Program-made: the position numbers and the translations under genes
Part shown: positions 17,897-28,100 of the stretch, one piece after another
How the letters are laid out: every line of letters starts with the position of its first letter
Numbering within the stretch: the stretch's first letter is position 1
The notes under the pieces: model-generated
Told to the model about the DNA's origin: nothing
Seen by the model: the letters and a program-made list of their open reading frames with translations, nothing else
Databases searched by the model: none
DNA from: Cytophagaceae bacterium
GTDB lineage: Bacteria; Bacteroidota; Bacteroidia; Flavobacteriales; Flavobacteriaceae
Direction: 5' to 3'
Length of the DNA: 64,000 nt
Assembly (NCBI GenBank): GCA_002710685.1
Contig: PALD01000080.1
Coordinates: 186,001 to 250,000, forward strand

Positions 17897-19003
17897 ATGA
17901 TAACCACAGATCACATCAAGGATCTTAAAGAGCGGCTTTCTAATTTAAAGACGCACCTATATATTGACCAAAAAAAGATTGAGATTCACAATGAAGAAGA
18001 AAAGACCTTTGACCCCAACTTCTGGAACAATCCCCGCGAAGCAGAGGTTTTTATGCGCGCTTTACGCGGAAAGAAAAAATGGGTAGAAGGCTATGAACGT
18101 GGATTGACCCTCGTGGAAGAACTGGAGGTGTTGCATGAATTTTATAAAGAGGGCGATGCTACCGAAAGTGATGTGCAAAACCAGTATGACAAGATAGTTA
18201 ACCTGATCGAAGACATGGAGTTTAGAAACATGCTCTCAGAAGAAGGCGATGACCTTAGTGCGGTATTGCAGATAACTGCAGGAGCCGGCGGTACCGAGAG
18301 TTGCGACTGGGCATCGATGCTCATGCGCATGTACCTCATGTGGAGCGAAAAAAATGGATATAAGGTCAAGGAGCTCAACTATCAAGAAGGTGATGTTGCC
18401 GGTATCAAGACCGTAACACTAGAGATTGATGGCGAGTATGCCTTTGGCTGGTTAAAGGGTGAAAACGGCGTGCACCGCCTGGTGCGCATCTCCCCCTTTG
18501 ACAGCAATGCAAAAAGGCATACCTCATTTGCATCGGTATATGTTTACCCCCTTGTTGACGATAGCATTGAGATAGAGATCAACCCGGCCGAAATAAGTTG
18601 GGATTTTGCAAGAAGTAGCGGTGCTGGAGGGCAAAACGTCAATAAGGTCGAGACCAAGGCGATACTTACCCACCACCCCACCGGTATCATCATTCACAAT
18701 AGTGAAACCCGCTCACAGCTAGAAAACCGCGAAAAGGCAATGCAGATGTTAAAGTCACAACTCTATGAAATCGAGCTCAAGAAGAGACAGGCCGCACGAG
18801 CCGAAATCGAGGCCGGAAAAAAAAGCATAGAATGGGGCTCACAGATAAGAAACTACGTGCTGCACCCCTATAAACTTGTCAAAGATGTGCGCACAGGTGA
18901 AGAAACAGGCAATACAGATGCGGTCCTGGATGGGGACATTGATGCATTCTTAAAGGCATACCTCATGATGATGGGCCAGGAAGAAGAAGAAAAAGAACTA
19001 TAA
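17897..19003 (+). CDS. prfB: Peptide chain release factor 2
   Basis: RF2 of 368 residues, recognising UGA and UAA stops. The stop-reading tripeptide SPF (RISPFDSNAKRHTSF) and the catalytic GGQ (SSGAGGQNVNKVETKAILTHHP) are present. The reading frame is continuous from ATG to stop: the programmed +1 frameshift with an early UGA found in many prfB genes is absent, so this copy lacks that autoregulation. arsC-like coding sequence starts two bases after its stop. Confidence 0.97.
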   Translation: MITTDHIKDLKERLSNLKTHLYIDQKKIEIHNEEEKTFDPNFWNNPREAEVFMRALRGKKKWVEGYERGLTLVEELEVLHEFYKEGDATESDVQNQYDKIVNLIEDMEFRNMLSEEGDDLSAVLQITAGAGGTESCDWASMLMRMYLMWSEKNGYKVKELNYQEGDVAGIKTVTLEIDGEYAFGWLKGENGVHRLVRISPFDSNAKRHTSFASVYVYPLVDDSIEIEINPAEISWDFARSSGAGGQNVNKVETKAILTHHPTGIIIHNSETRSQLENREKAMQMLKSQLYEIELKKRQAARAEIEAGKKSIEWGSQIRNYVLHPYKLVKDVRTGEETGNTDAVLDGDIDAFLKAYLMMMGQEEEEKEL

Positions 19004-19005
19004 TT

Positions 19006-19350
19006 ATGATAAAGATATATCACAACCCCAGGTGCAGCAAAAGCCGGCAAGGCCTTCAGGTCCTAGAACAATCTGGAAAACAATTTCAAATCGTAAAATA
19101 CCTTGATAATCCGCCTTCATATATTGAGCTTGCCGCAATCATTGGCAAGCTGGGCTACCATGCAATTGACCTGGTGCGCACCAATGAAAAAATCTGGAAG
19201 GAAAATTACAAGGGCCGTGACCTCACTGATGAACAAATCGTGCAGGCCATGGTTGACCATCCCAAACTCATTGAGCGCCCCATCGTGGTACACAACAACA
19301 AGGCCGTGGTGGGCAGGCCGCCAGATAAAATCAAGGAAGTCCTCAATTAA
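19006..19350 (+). CDS. ArsC-family (arsenate reductase/Spx-like) protein
   Basis: A 114-residue thioredoxin-fold protein with the ArsC motif NPRCSKSR; the active cysteine is residue 10. KYLDNPPSYIELAAIIGKLG and RPIVVHNNKAVVGRPPDKI match the glutaredoxin-dependent arsenate reductase family. There is no ars operon context, and it follows prfB by two bases, so a general redox role (as in YffB or Spx-like proteins) is as likely as arsenate reduction. Confidence 0.85.
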   Translation: MIKIYHNPRCSKSRQGLQVLEQSGKQFQIVKYLDNPPSYIELAAIIGKLGYHAIDLVRTNEKIWKENYKGRDLTDEQIVQAMVDHPKLIERPIVVHNNKAVVGRPPDKIKEVLN

Positions 19351-19436
19351 GGGGTTTTCTTTTAACAGAAGTTTAACCAATACCCTTTAAACGAAGAACA
19401 AAGTCATAGTCTAAATAGTGAAACGATTTATCAACT

Positions 19437-21968
19437 ATGAGATTAAGACTTTTTTTACTGCTTACCCTTTTCTTCAACTTGACCCTGGCAGTCGCTCAGG
19501 GCAATAAACACAAAGTTACCGGTAAGGTGATTGACACCCAGGGAGGTGTCCCTCTAGAATATGCAACCATAACACTTACAGATGTCAACGACCCACAAAA
19601 GGTAAACGGCGGGATCACAGATACAAACGGTGCCTTCTCCATAGAAGTCGTGGATGGCACCTACAATATTACCGTTGAGTTTATTTCGTTTGAAACGAAA
19701 AAATTCAATAACCGTACAATTGACCAAGACCTTGACCTGGGTACGGTTCAGCTGGAGTTTGCAGCTTCAGACCTGGATGAAGTAACCGTGGTTGCCGAAA
19801 CAACAACAGTAGATGTACGCCTTGATAAAAAAATATACAACATAGGAAAAGACCTTACCACAAGTGGGGGTACGGTCGCTGATGCACTCAACAACGTTCC
19901 TTCGGTCAATGTGGATATTGAAGGGGGCATAAGCTTACGCGGAAATGAAAACGTACGCATCCTCATAAACGGTAAACCATCGGCCATGGCAGGTTTTGGG
20001 TCAACAGATGTTTTGAGCCAGCTGCCCGCAGATGCCATTGAAAGGGTCGAGGTGATCACCTCACCATCAGCAAGATATGATGCTGAAGGAACTGCAGGTA
20101 TCTTGAATATTATTTTAAGAAAAGAAAAAACTTTAGGTTTTAACGGCTCTATCAACCTAACCGGTGGACATCCTGCAAATGCCGGTATCACGGGCAACAT
20201 TAACTACCGTACCGAAAAATTCAATTTATTCAACACCACTGGGTTTAGGTACCGGGAGAGTCCAGGTAATGGCTATTTTGATACTGAGTATTTTACAACA
20301 CGACAAGATGCATTTTTGGATAGTATTGCCTATAACAGGAATATTGAAGATAGAGACATAAGCCGTATAGACAGGGGGTTCAATACAAACCTGGGCCTTG
20401 AATATTACCTCAACGACAAGTCATCCATCACCGGTACTGCTTTTTACAGAAAAGGCCTGGACGATGACCTCACTCAAAATACCAATGATTACTTCCTGGA
20501 TGGCAACAATCAAATAGGTACCATACGTAGGGAAGCCCAGAGCGAGGATGAGTACAGTTATCAATTTGCACTTAACTACATCAACAGGTTCAATGACAGC
20601 GGTCATCAATTGACGGCAGATTTTCAATATGATGTGGATAATGAAGACTCTGGTGCATTCATAACTGAAGATGTAAGGTACAACAACACTGACCAGACGG
20701 GAGTTGACATCCCCAGCGAACAGACAAGTACTGATGAGAAACAAAAAGAATACCTGTTTCAGGCAGACTATGTTCTGCCGCTAGGTAAGGATTCTCAGTT
20801 TGAAGCCGGGTACCGTGGTAATTTTGAAAATACCGTCACAGATTACACCCTGCTTCAGGAAGATGCAAGTGGCATGCTTGTAATTAATGAAAACCAGACC
20901 AATATCTTTGACTATACCCAAAACGTAAACGCATTGTACACACAGTACGGGACAAAGTTTGGATCCTTTAATTTCCTCTTGGGCCTTCGCCTGGAAAGCA
21001 CACAGCTGAAGGGTAAGATATCGTCAGAACTTACTGAAGAAGAACTTCAGGATGAATTCAACTTTGATATCGATACTGATTTCAACAACGATTACCTAGG
21101 TCTTTTCCCCACGTTGAACATTATCTATGAACTGGGTGAGAATGAAAACATCTCCTTGGGGTACAACAGGAGGATAAACCGCCCTCGCGGTTGGTTCCTT
21201 AACCCATTCCCTTCAAGGGACAGTAGGACAAACATCTTTCAGGGAAACCCTAACCTTCAACCAGCATTCTCAAATGCCTTTGACCTGGGCTACCTTAAAA
21301 AATGGGGCAAGAATTTAACCCTTACCTCATCAGTTTATTATCAACGGGAAACTGACGCCTTTCAAAGGGTACAGGAGCAGGTTACCATTACCGGTCCTGG
21401 CGGTTCAGATGTCGAGGTTACCCGTAACCTACCATTTAACCTGGCCACTAATGACCGTATGGGTGCCGAGCTGGGTATATTGTACAACCCCTTTCAATGG
21501 TGGAGGCTCAATGGTAGTGTCAACTACTTTCAGTTTAAGCTTGATGGAGAGTTCAATGGTGTAGATTATAGCCAGGATAACAGCAGCTGGTTTGCTCGTA
21601 TGAGTTCTAAGGTCACGCTTCCAGGCAAGATTGACTGGCAGACCAACGCATTTTACCGTGGAGCATCTCAGGAAATCCAGGGATCGTCTGACGGTATCCT
21701 GAGCGTTGACCTCGCATTGAGCAAGGACATATTTAACGACAATGCCACCATCTCAGCAAACGTGAGCGACCTTTTTAATTCAAGAAAGAGGATGGGCAAC
21801 ACGACCACAGATTTTATAAACCAGTACAGCGAATTTCAATGGAGGCAGCGGCAAATCAACGTTTCATTGATGTACCGTTTCAATCAACAAAAGAACGAAC
21901 AGCGCAAACGCCAGAATAACCAGGGTATGGATGATGAAGGTGGTGAAGGTTTTGAAGGCGGTAAATAA
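19437..21968 (+). CDS. TonB-dependent outer membrane receptor (OMP beta-barrel family)
   Basis: An 843-residue outer membrane protein. It has a signal peptide (MRLRLFLLLTLFFNLTLAVAQ), a CarboxypepD_reg-like domain (about 26-110, KVTGKVIDTQGGVPLEYATITL), a plug domain (about 125-230, ADALNNVPSVNVDIEGGISLRGNENVRILINGKP) and a long barrel of the OMP_b-brl_3 type. The C-terminus ends in an unusual Gly/Glu-rich tail (GMDDEGGEGFEGGK) after the last strand. The substrate is unknown; no lipoprotein partner (SusD) or transporter is adjacent. A terminator follows. Confidence 0.9.
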   Translation: MRLRLFLLLTLFFNLTLAVAQGNKHKVTGKVIDTQGGVPLEYATITLTDVNDPQKVNGGITDTNGAFSIEVVDGTYNITVEFISFETKKFNNRTIDQDLDLGTVQLEFAASDLDEVTVVAETTTVDVRLDKKIYNIGKDLTTSGGTVADALNNVPSVNVDIEGGISLRGNENVRILINGKPSAMAGFGSTDVLSQLPADAIERVEVITSPSARYDAEGTAGILNIILRKEKTLGFNGSINLTGGHPANAGITGNINYRTEKFNLFNTTGFRYRESPGNGYFDTEYFTTRQDAFLDSIAYNRNIEDRDISRIDRGFNTNLGLEYYLNDKSSITGTAFYRKGLDDDLTQNTNDYFLDGNNQIGTIRREAQSEDEYSYQFALNYINRFNDSGHQLTADFQYDVDNEDSGAFITEDVRYNNTDQTGVDIPSEQTSTDEKQKEYLFQADYVLPLGKDSQFEAGYRGNFENTVTDYTLLQEDASGMLVINENQTNIFDYTQNVNALYTQYGTKFGSFNFLLGLRLESTQLKGKISSELTEEELQDEFNFDIDTDFNNDYLGLFPTLNIIYELGENENISLGYNRRINRPRGWFLNPFPSRDSRTNIFQGNPNLQPAFSNAFDLGYLKKWGKNLTLTSSVYYQRETDAFQRVQEQVTITGPGGSDVEVTRNLPFNLATNDRMGAELGILYNPFQWWRLNGSVNYFQFKLDGEFNGVDYSQDNSSWFARMSSKVTLPGKIDWQTNAFYRGASQEIQGSSDGILSVDLALSKDIFNDNATISANVSDLFNSRKRMGNTTTDFINQYSEFQWRQRQINVSLMYRFNQQKNEQRKRQNNQGMDDEGGEGFEGGK

Positions 21969-21997
21969 TCAAGAATGTTCATCTCCCCATGATGACG

Positions 21998-22022
21998 GGC
22001 CGCTTTATGCGGCCTTTTTTTA
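21998..22022 (+). terminator. Rho-independent terminator after the TonB receptor gene
   Basis: Stem GGCCGC/GCGGCC with a five-base loop is followed by seven Ts. A class-2 palindrome lies directly after it. Confidence 0.85.
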
Positions 22023-22040
22023 TTTGGCTTTAAGCCAAAT
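22022..22040. repeat. Palindrome ATTTGGCTTTAAGCCAAAT
   Basis: A 19-base perfect palindrome (odd centre) of the TTTGGC/GCCAAA class, between the TonB gene terminator and the 3' end of the small minus-strand gene. On the minus strand it may act as that gene's terminator. Confidence 0.8.
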
Positions 22041-22095
22041 AAAAAACCACCCCTAGCAGAGGGATGGTCTTTCATACTTAAAACTATATTGAATA

Positions 22096-22269
22096 TTAGG
22101 AATCTTCTCGTTCAGCACGTTTGCGCTCCTTGCGCTCCTTCATGATTTCCATAATGTTACCTCCCAGCCAGTAAGGAACAATCCCTACTAGAAACAACAT
22201 CACCCAGAATCCTATGGTGAAGATCATCAAGAAAGCTAGCCAGCCCAGATATTGGTCAAATTCAAACAT
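22096..22269 (-). CDS. Small membrane protein, 57 residues
   Basis: Read on the minus strand, ATG at 22267-22269 opens a 57-codon frame: MFEFDQYLGWLAFLMIFTIGFWVMLF and so on, with one or two membrane helices (about 8-36) and a very basic/acidic tail (MKERKERKRAERED). A well-formed promoter (TTG, 21 bases, TAAATTTG) lies 20 bases upstream, which argues for a real gene. No known family is recognised. The single helix plus charged tail is typical of small regulators or subunits of larger membrane complexes, but the partner is unknown. Confidence 0.7.
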   Translation of the reverse strand: MFEFDQYLGWLAFLMIFTIGFWVMLFLVGIVPYWLGGNIMEIMKERKERKRAEREDS

Positions 22270-22289
22270 GCGATAGGTTTTATTTTTCG

Positions 22290-22321
22290 CAAATTTAGCC
22301 TATAATATCTTAAAATACCAA
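22290..22321 (-). promoter_or_regulatory. Promoter for the 57-residue membrane protein gene
   Basis: The minus strand reads TTG (22321-22319), 21 bases, then TAAATTTG (22297-22290), the Bacteroidota -33/-7 pattern. The predicted leader is about 16 bases. Confidence 0.6.
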
Positions 22322-22385
22322 GATATTTTAAATTAAGTTATCGCAAGAATATCAACAATCGCATGGGGCTTTTTGCCGTGTTGCG

Positions 22386-22393
22386 TATTTTTG
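22386..22393 (+). promoter_or_regulatory. Possible -7 element for fumC
   Basis: TATTTTTG matches TAnnTTTG and would give a leader of about 70 bases before fumC. The best upstream TTTG (22372) is too close to be a standard -33, so this is tentative. Confidence 0.35.
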
Positions 22394-22466
22394 TGGTAAA
22401 GAATAAGGTACACCATTGCCAAGTTCTTTTTAAATTGAAAATAATCGATAACCATATCATTTTATA

Positions 22467-23867
22467 ATGGAATATAGGATAGAAAAAGATACCATGGGCG
22501 AGGTTCAGGTGCCCGCAGATAAACTATGGGGCGCGCAAACTGAGCGCAGTCGCAACAACTTTAAAATAGGCCGCCCGGCAAGCATGCCCCTAGAGATAGT
22601 ATATGGCTTTGCCTATCTTAAAAAAGCTGCTGCATATACCAACTGTGAACTGGGTGTGCTCGATGAAGAAAAAAGAGATTACATCGCCCAGGTCTGTGAC
22701 GAGATCCTGGAGGGTAAACATGACGACCAGTTTCCGCTGGTGATATGGCAAACCGGTTCTGGTACGCAGAGCAACATGAACGTGAACGAGGTAATCGCTA
22801 ACCGTGCCCATCAACTTGCCGGTAAAAAACTGGGCGAAGGTGATAAAACGCTTGCCCCCAATGATGATGTGAACAAGAGCCAGTCATCTAACGATACTTT
22901 TCCTACCGGGATGCACATCGCGGCATATAAAAAGGTGATGGAGGTCACGATGCCCAAGGTCATCCAGCTGCGCAACGTGCTCAAGGAAAAATCTGATGCC
23001 TTCATGAAAGTCGTCAAAATAGGCCGTACCCACCTTATGGACGCCACTCCCCTGACCTTGGGACAGGAATTTTCAGCTTATGTGAGCCAGCTGGACCACG
23101 GTCTCAAAGCGCTTGAGCATACCATGCACCACCTTGCTGAACTTGCACTGGGCGGCACGGCCGTGGGCACGGGCATCAACACTCCAGAAGGCTATGCAAA
23201 AACAGTGGCAGATTATATTGCAAAATTTACCGAACTGCCCTTTGTCACTGCCCAAAATAAATTTGAAGCCCTTTCTGCACATGATGCTATTGTTGAAACT
23301 CATGGAGCGTTAAAGCAATTGGCCGTCTCACTCAATAAAATTGCAAATGACATACGTATGCTGGCCTCTGGGCCGCGCAGCGGTATAGGTGAAATCACCA
23401 TTCCTGCAAATGAGCCGGGAAGTTCTATCATGCCGGGCAAAGTGAACCCCACGCAATGTGAGGCGTTGACCATGGTCTGTGCCCAGGTAATAGGTAACGA
23501 CGTTGCCATAACCACGGCCGGTATGCAAGGTCAATATCAGCTCAACGTCTTCAAGCCCGTGATGGCGGCAAATTTCCTGGAGTCTGCACAATTGCTGGGC
23601 GATGCCTGTGAATCTTTTGCCATGCACTGTGCTGAGGGCATTGAGCCCAACCATGACCGCATCAAGCAGCAACTGGACAACTCATTGATGCTGGTGACCG
23701 CACTAAACACTAAAATAGGGTACTACAAAGCTGCCGAAATAGCAAATACCGCACATAAAAACGGCACCACGCTCAAGGAAGAAGCCGTAAACCTGGGGTA
23801 CCTCACTGCCCAAGAATTTGATGAGTGGGTACGACCCGAAGATATGGTGGGCAGCTTAAAATCATAA
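22467..23867 (+). CDS. fumC: Class II fumarate hydratase
   Basis: A 466-residue fumarase that interconverts fumarate and malate in the TCA cycle without an iron-sulfur cluster. [40 protein letters not shown] and the signature [16 protein letters not shown] are all present, and the length fits the family. It has its own terminator at 23891-23919 and stands alone. Confidence 0.97.
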   Translation: MEYRIEKDTMGEVQVPADKLWGAQTERSRNNFKIGRPASMPLEIVYGFAYLKKAAAYTNCELGVLDEEKRDYIAQVCDEILEGKHDDQFPLVIWQTGSGTQSNMNVNEVIANRAHQLAGKKLGEGDKTLAPNDDVNKSQSSNDTFPTGMHIAAYKKVMEVTMPKVIQLRNVLKEKSDAFMKVVKIGRTHLMDATPLTLGQEFSAYVSQLDHGLKALEHTMHHLAELALGGTAVGTGINTPEGYAKTVADYIAKFTELPFVTAQNKFEALSAHDAIVETHGALKQLAVSLNKIANDIRMLASGPRSGIGEITIPANEPGSSIMPGKVNPTQCEALTMVCAQVIGNDVAITTAGMQGQYQLNVFKPVMAANFLESAQLLGDACESFAMHCAEGIEPNHDRIKQQLDNSLMLVTALNTKIGYYKAAEIANTAHKNGTTLKEEAVNLGYLTAQEFDEWVRPEDMVGSLKS

Positions 23868-23890
23868 AACAACTTCGCTTTCGCGAAATG

Positions 23891-23919
23891 AAAACCCTCA
23901 CGATTACGTGGGGGTTTTC
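23891..23919 (+). terminator. Rho-independent terminator after fumC
   Basis: Arms AAAACCCTCACG and CGTGGGGGTTTT around ATTA (one mismatched pair) end in a T-rich stretch. Palindrome copies flank it: TTTCGCGAAA at 23879-23888 and TTTGGC/GCCAAA arms at 23921-23937. Confidence 0.85.
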
Positions 23920-23920
23920 T

Positions 23921-23937
23921 TTTGGCCTTGAGCCAAA
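23921..23937. repeat. TTTGGC/GCCAAA palindrome copy
   Basis: Arms TTTGGC and GCCAAA separated by five bases, directly downstream of the fumC terminator, in the same arrangement as at 22022 after the TonB receptor terminator. Confidence 0.7.
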
Positions 23938-23999
23938 TAAAAAACCATCATTTTAGAACACGTGCCACATTGTGTACATTTAACATACAACCACAGTAT

Positions 24000-24506
24000 A
24001 TGTCAATCAATACACTGAACATCTCAGCCCTACCCAAAAATTCAAAACTGAACAATCAAATCAAACAGTTCAACACGCTGGTGGCCGAACTGAATAAAAA
24101 GAAAATCCCACAAAAATTCATCGACTTTTTTAACGTGAAGGTTCACGACCTCAATACCTTGCCAGTAAACAAGGCCTTGCGCAAAAAGATAAAAACCACT
24201 GAAACCATTATCCTTAAGATCGTGGCAAAAGAATGTGAACTCTACGTCAAGCACCATAACCGAAACATCTGGTTAGCCCTGGGCATGACGGCATTTGGAT
24301 TACCCATAGGCGCAGCTTTTGGGATTATCTTTGGGGCAGCAATGGGTGTCGCCCGTGACGATATGTCAAAATTTGCCCTGGGTCTCCCCATAGGCCTCGG
24401 CGCTGGCATGGGTATAGGCATCGCCCTGGGGATTGCCATAGGTGGGCACAAGGATAAAAAAGTTGAGCAGCAGGGCAAGCAACTGGATATTGAAATAAAA
24501 TATTGA
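24000..24506 (+). CDS. Glycine-zipper membrane protein
   Basis: A 168-residue protein. The N-terminal half is helical and lysine-rich (LNNQIKQFNTLVAELNKKKIPQKFIDFF). The C-terminal half (about 98-155) has two glycine-zipper segments, GLPIGAAFGIIFGAAMG and GLPIGLGAGMGIGIALGIAIGG, then a charged tail. Glycine zippers pack as membrane helices or pores. The ATG at 24000 is chosen; the open frame extends upstream over the palindrome without an ATG. Function unknown. Confidence 0.7.
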   Translation: MSINTLNISALPKNSKLNNQIKQFNTLVAELNKKKIPQKFIDFFNVKVHDLNTLPVNKALRKKIKTTETIILKIVAKECELYVKHHNRNIWLALGMTAFGLPIGAAFGIIFGAAMGVARDDMSKFALGLPIGLGAGMGIGIALGIAIGGHKDKKVEQQGKQLDIEIKY

Positions 24507-24521
24507 TGTTGTTAATATTTT

Positions 24522-24538
24522 TTTCGCTTAAAGCGAAA
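24522..24538. repeat. Palindrome TTTCGCTTAAAGCGAAA
   Basis: One of five exact 17-base copies in the window (also 31992, 39508, 44468 and 58272). It lies between the glycine-zipper gene and the VOC gene and could form a hairpin at the end of the former transcript. Confidence 0.85.
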
Positions 24539-24557
24539 GAATGGAAGGGCAGACACA

Positions 24558-24586
24558 TTTGTATCGACAAATGTAATATACCTTTG
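24558..24586 (+). promoter_or_regulatory. Promoter for the VOC gene
   Basis: TTTG (24558-24561) and TACCTTTG (24579-24586) are separated by 17 bases. The predicted start, about five bases after the -7 element, falls on the ATG at 24591, which suggests a leaderless or nearly leaderless mRNA. Confidence 0.5.
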
Positions 24587-24590
24587 CATC

Positions 24591-25082
24591 ATGAATGAAA
24601 CATATAAAATTCCCGCCCAGACCAGGATAGGTCACGTACACCTCAAGGTCACAGACCTGCAACGCTCCATGGATTTTTACTGTGGAATCCTGGGATTTGA
24701 AGTAATAACCATGTATGGTGACCAGGCCGCGTTCATTTCGGCGGGTGGTTATCACCACCACATAGGTTTAAATACCTGGCAGAGCAAAGATGGCCCTCCC
24801 GCCCCAAAAAACAGTGCGGGGCTCTTTCACACCGCTATCCTCTACCCCACCAGGAAAGATCTAGCGCAGGCATTTGTGAGGGTTCAAGAAGCCAGCTACC
24901 CATTTACGGGCGCTGCAGACCATGGCGTGTCTGAAGCCCTATACCTGGATGACCCAGATAAAAATGGTGTGGAATTGTATTGGGACAGGCCAAAAGAACA
25001 ATGGCCCCGGGAAGAAGACGGGTCGATAGCCATGTTTACAAAACGGCTGGATATTGAGGGACTGTTAAAAGAATTGAAGTAA
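24591..25082 (+). CDS. VOC-family protein (extradiol dioxygenase/glyoxalase fold)
   Basis: A 163-residue protein of the vicinal oxygen chelate superfamily. Two beta-alpha-beta-beta-beta units are seen (IGHVHLKVTDLQRSMDFYCGILGFEV and LFHTAILYPTRKDLAQAFVRV). Metal ligands are likely His in GHVHLKV, His in GLFHTAI and Glu in GVELYWDRP. This matches CatE-like catechol 2,3-dioxygenase relatives, but the substrate cannot be fixed from sequence. Confidence 0.85.
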   Translation: MNETYKIPAQTRIGHVHLKVTDLQRSMDFYCGILGFEVITMYGDQAAFISAGGYHHHIGLNTWQSKDGPPAPKNSAGLFHTAILYPTRKDLAQAFVRVQEASYPFTGAADHGVSEALYLDDPDKNGVELYWDRPKEQWPREEDGSIAMFTKRLDIEGLLKELK

Positions 25083-25111
25083 ACCTCACAGGTGTTGAAA
25101 CCCGTGAGGTT
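25082..25111. terminator. Hairpin between convergent genes
   Basis: Arms AACCTCAC and GTGAGGTT, with an inner GG/CC step, sit between the VOC gene and ccsBA. The T-run is weak, so it could also act as an RNA 3'-end stabiliser. Confidence 0.65.
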
Positions 25112-25115
25112 ATGC

Positions 25116-28100
25116 TTACTTCTTGTAATATTTCCTGTATTTGGGCAATGCGATAAAGGCAAAAATCATAACCCCCACAAAAATCCCTATGGATTTGTTC
25201 AGGTTTAAGATATTATCCCCACTTGCGTAACTATGTAATCCTGAAAGCCAGAAATTTACCCCAAAATAGGTCATCATAATACTTCCGTACGCCAGTATTG
25301 ACATCAAGTTAAACAACCATTTACTGCGTAGGCCAGGTACTAAGCGCATGTGGATGACAAAGGCGTATACCATGATACTGATGAGCGCCCAGGTTTCCTT
25401 GGGGTCCCAGCCCCAGTAGCGCCCCCAGCTTTCATTGGCCCATTGCCCGCCTAAAAAGTTTCCTATGGTCAACATGACCAAACCAACCGTGAGTGACATC
25501 TCCGTGATAATGATGAGTTCATCCACGTTGAGCTTCATTCTTTTTTTGTTCTTCTCATTGGTCAACATCATGAGCAACAGGGTCACGATGCCCAGTATCA
25601 TGCCCAGGGTAAATGGCCCATAACTCGCCACGATTACCGCCACGTGAATCATCAACCAGTAACTATCAAGCACAGGCTGCAGGTTTGCTATTTCTGGATT
25701 GAGCCAGTTCATGCTGGCCCCCCATAAAATAAACCCTGCCACAAAAGCGGTACTGGCAATGGTCAAGGCACTCTTGCGGCCAAAGGCCAGGCCAAAGAAC
25801 ATCGTCGCCCACCCTACATAGAGTATACTTTCATATGCATTGCTCCACGGTGCGTGGCCAGAAAGGTACCAGCGCCATATCAAACCTACGGTATGCAGTG
25901 CAAACAATATAATTATGGCTGCCGTGGAGAGCCACACCATGACCTTGATGAATCTGTTTTCTTTAAAAATGCGGATAATGACAAATATGAACATCACTAC
26001 ACTGGCAAGTAGGTACAACCAGTAAAGCTTTGTAAAAATATCGTGCTTGTTGTAATATACCTCAGCATCAATCTTGTTTTGACTGGGCATGATGTCCCCG
26101 CCAAACTTCTGCTGAAACTTCTTGATACTGTTTAAAAACGTATTTGCCTTTGTATAGTCCCCTGTGCCATTTCCCTCCTGCATGGCACTAAAGTAGAGGG
26201 GCAAGATTTGCTTTGTGTACAGAGAATCCATATCCTTGAAGCCCGCAGTGGCAAGCTCAGGATAAGAGACCCATTTATTGTTTGGACTATCGGGAATAGG
26301 AAAAATCTTTAAGATCTCGCCGCTCAGCGCACGGTCTAATAGGCCCAGGCGCTCAGCAATATCAATAAAATCCTTGTCAAAACTATTTTTGGCCTCAGCC
26401 TGGTACGCTTCCTGAAGATAGGGAGCAATCTTTAAATTTCCCTGAGCATCAATAAAATCGAGCAGGCGCACATATTTTTGACCTTTTGGCACACCTATAA
26501 TACCCCGTATACTATCATTTTTAGTATTGAGGTAGATAAAATCTGTATTGACCCACAGCATGGGGCTTTGTATCATGCTGTAAAAGGCCTGGTCAGCATT
26601 CAAGCCTTGATAGTGGTCGCTGCGGCTCAGTTTTCGCATCAACTTGCTTGAGAAGGTGTTTACCGGCATCATGCGCCCACCATCATCCTGTATCACAAGT
26701 TTCCCAAACTCAGCGGCCTTACCTTCCGGTATTTTTGTGGCTTGTATCAAGCTATCCACATTGGCACGGTTGATCATGGTGTGTGTGTCCTCATCCCGGG
26801 GTTGCGCCAGTTGCCCAGGAATAAGGTCCTGGGGCTTTTCTACAACGGTGGTGTTTCCATTTTCAACCACCACTTCCTGCTCCTGTGCCGTAATGTTTTG
26901 GCTTAAGCCAAATAAGACCAGCAGCAATGGCAGGGCTGCTTTTTTGGCCTTTACCTTATCGAGCATCTTTTTAAGGTGACCAAAACGGCTGCCCTTGTCA
27001 AAAAGAATCAGCATCAGCCCCAGGTACAGCAGGAAATATCCCGCATAGGTGACCCAGCCGCCCCAGCGGTCATGGTTTACCGATAGTACGGTGCCCAGCT
27101 CATCTGGTGAAAAACTTGCCTGGTAAAAACGGTAGCCTTTATGGTCCAGCACGTGGTTCATGTAGATTTCATAATCAAATTGTTGCTGCTCACCGTCAAC
27201 CACCGTGATTTCACTTTCATAGGATGAATAGACCTTCTCGGTCCCGGGATACTTCTCTGCGATAAAATCGTTGAGGGTGATGGCAAATGGAAGTTCTACA
27301 GGCTTGCTGCCATACGCTAGATGTATGGAGAGGTCGCCCACCTCAATGGTTTTCATATCCGTATTGAAGCCCTTGCCACCCAGCAGTCCCACGGTTTCCG
27401 TTTGTCCCTGGGCCGTAACGTTCACAAAAAGTGCATCAGCTTGATTCTTGGTTTTGGGGAAAGCTTCGATAATCCCGTTTGTCCCACGTATTGCCGGTTC
27501 TGGGATCACAAATTGCATATCGCCCACCTGGTAGAGTGCACGCAGTTTTAAGTCCTGCAAAGAATCTTTGATCACCTGTGTGGTCTCTTGTGTTGCCATC
27601 ACGGTGGTTTGCCCTTCAAATGGTGACTTTATGGAGTATTCTCCATTTTTATAGGTGATGTTGATTGCGCCCTCCTGCGGATTGTTGAGCGTAAATAGCA
27701 CATTGTGGATGCTGCTTACCGCACCTTCCTGGATATAGTGGTCATGCCGATTGCCGTCACCGGCTTCCACGACCTTGAGCTGGTATTTACCTTTGGTATC
27801 CTCAACAAGGCCTTCTTCAGCCCCATCGATGAATTTATTGAATGTAATCGTTACCGGGATGGTATCAAATTCTGTATCAATCGTAAAATCATTATCAAGC
27901 CTAGGCGAAAGGTTCATGGGCCATTCTAGGTTGCGGCGCTGTGGCGTTCCATCCTTTTCACCATCTATAAAGGCTCGCAAATAGGTCTTTTCACTTAAAA
28001 AAGTATCTGCGGTTTCACCTTCACGTATGGGCATGATGCCCTCATAGCCTATATATCTTGTGATGGCCGCACCCACGATAATCAATATAAAGGCCAGGTG

